Source of the DNA: Nocardiopsis kunsanensis DSM 44524
Lineage (GTDB): Bacteria > Actinomycetota > Actinomycetes > Streptosporangiales > Streptosporangiaceae
Direction of reading: 5' to 3'
DNA length: 64,000 nucleotides
NCBI RefSeq assembly: GCF_000340965.1
Contig: NZ_ANAY01000012.1
Span: forward strand, 48,445-112,444
The translations under genes were made by a program, and so were the position numbers. Positions 63,399 through 64,000 of this stretch are shown one piece after another. The notes beneath the pieces are model-generated. The model made no database searches and was not told the DNA's origin. It saw only the letters and a program-made list of their open reading frames with translations. Position 1 is the stretch's first letter. Each line of letters begins with the position of its first letter.

Positions 63399-64000
63399 CA
63401 GCTCACCCGGGCCGGGGACTGCGGTCCAGGTCTTCGGGGACCGCGGCGGAGGGGCGCTGTCCCGACCGGCCGGGACAGGGCTCGGCCCCTCGTGGAGACA
63501 GACCCCGGGACGGAGCGCTCCCTGCCCCTCGCCCAGTCCCTCCTAGATCGTTGATGGGGGCTGGGGTGGGGGTTTCTTGATGTGTTCGGGGTTCGAGGGC
63601 GGGGGTTTCTTGTGGTGCCGGGGATGGTGGTTCGTCGGGGTCGGGAATTCTAGCCCGGCCGGGTCTTCGCGCAACCCTCGTCGGCGCCACCCCCGCACAC
63701 GTTTCTTTGCGGGGTTGGTGGCGGGTGTGTGGTGGGTTGGTGTGGGGCGCCTCGGGGTGTGCGCTCCGACCCTTTGCGCCGGGCTTTCCCGACCCACCTC
63801 GACGAACCCCTCCCACCCCCGGCGCCCTGGCAGCAGAAGAAATGGTGGGCGCTTTCCTCCCCCTGTGGGGCTGCATTGTGACCACCGCTTGCGGCGTGCG
63901 GGGGGGTGGTTCGCTCCTGCGGAGGCAACTACCGGCCCTTCGGGTCTGGCCCCGCCTGCTCCCGGCGGGGCATTGAGGCCGGGGGTGGCTGGTGTGTGCG
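63399..64000. other. 602-bp G-rich region at the right edge, no gene seen
   Basis: Open frames here are low-complexity Pro/Arg/Gly readings and not credible genes. From about 63550 the plus strand is strongly G/T-rich with G-runs and a 12-bp direct repeat, GGGGGTTTCTTG, at 63568 and 63601 (33-bp period). A closely spaced set of G-runs (63555-63572) could form a G-quadruplex. A hairpin (CCCGCC/GGCGGG-type) lies near the end. Confidence 0.5.
63568..63612 (+). repeat. Direct repeat GGGGGTTTCTTG
   Basis: Two identical 12-bp copies at 63568-63579 and 63601-63612, 33 bp apart, in the G/T-rich segment. Confidence 0.6.

Noticed and set aside
63403..63885. 160-codon minus-strand open frame at the right edge.
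   Set aside because: Pro/Arg/His-rich low-complexity sequence without ribosome site or domain; composition follows the G/T-rich DNA.

Overview
The window is high-GC DNA with the gene order and codon use of an actinomycete. The run argS-like, lysA, hom, thrC, thrB, rho, rpmE, prfA, prmC, tsaC-like, wecA, atpI, atpBEFHAGDC and DUF2550 follows the conserved block known from Mycobacterium (argS to Rv1312) and Streptomyces. Gene details (ArgS-like protein without a catalytic domain, Rho with a long Arg/Asn/Gly insert, many GTG starts) suggest a Nocardiopsis-type organism. That placement is inference; no 16S gene is present.

Layout. 1-1244: arsenic module, with a truncated ACR3 efflux gene and ArsR on the minus strand and, divergently, an ArsI/CadI lyase; paired operator-like repeats lie between. 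1375-9984: DUF2550 and the complete F1Fo ATP synthase operon with AtpI- and AtpZ-like assembly genes, all minus. 10236-14668: wecA, threonylcarbamoyl-AMP synthase, prmC, prfA, rpmE. An L-lactate permease (14861-16696) is inserted before rho (16957-18954). 19395-24598: thrB, thrC, hom, lysA (aspartate-family amino acids). 24718-26383: an ArgS-derived protein lacking the aminoacylation domain, a single-domain response regulator overlapping it, and tRNA-Arg(CCG) on the other strand.

From 26600 on the region is accessory: YceI protein, BASS/ACR3-like transporter, membrane-anchored WD40 propeller, a molybdopterin oxidoreductase without Fe-S cysteines coupled to a small helical protein, a PPOX flavoenzyme, an MFS exporter with a LacI regulator, a GreA-like factor, and a DadA-type oxidase facing a PucR regulator. 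At 39948-41124 a deletion scar joins remnants of an SdpI-like gene and a second glpD. A secreted phosphoesterase and a PCuAC-like protein follow.

43832-51018 is a two-armed catabolic locus: symporter, RidA, PLP dehydratase-type enzyme and amidohydrolase on the minus strand; KDG-type sugar kinase, IclR regulator and KDPG aldolase on the plus strand. Together they could import an (N-acylated) amino-sugar acid, deacylate and deaminate it, and feed it to pyruvate plus glyceraldehyde-3-phosphate. 51086-56575 holds a LURP-one protein, an anti-sigma-type ATPase, and a glpD-TetR/alkylglycerone-phosphate-synthase-like pair sharing a 17-bp divergent promoter. 56722-63398 holds a frameshifted membrane protein, a KdpD/KdpE system with a degenerate Walker A, a hydrolase and an MFS transporter. 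The last 600 bp show no convincing gene.
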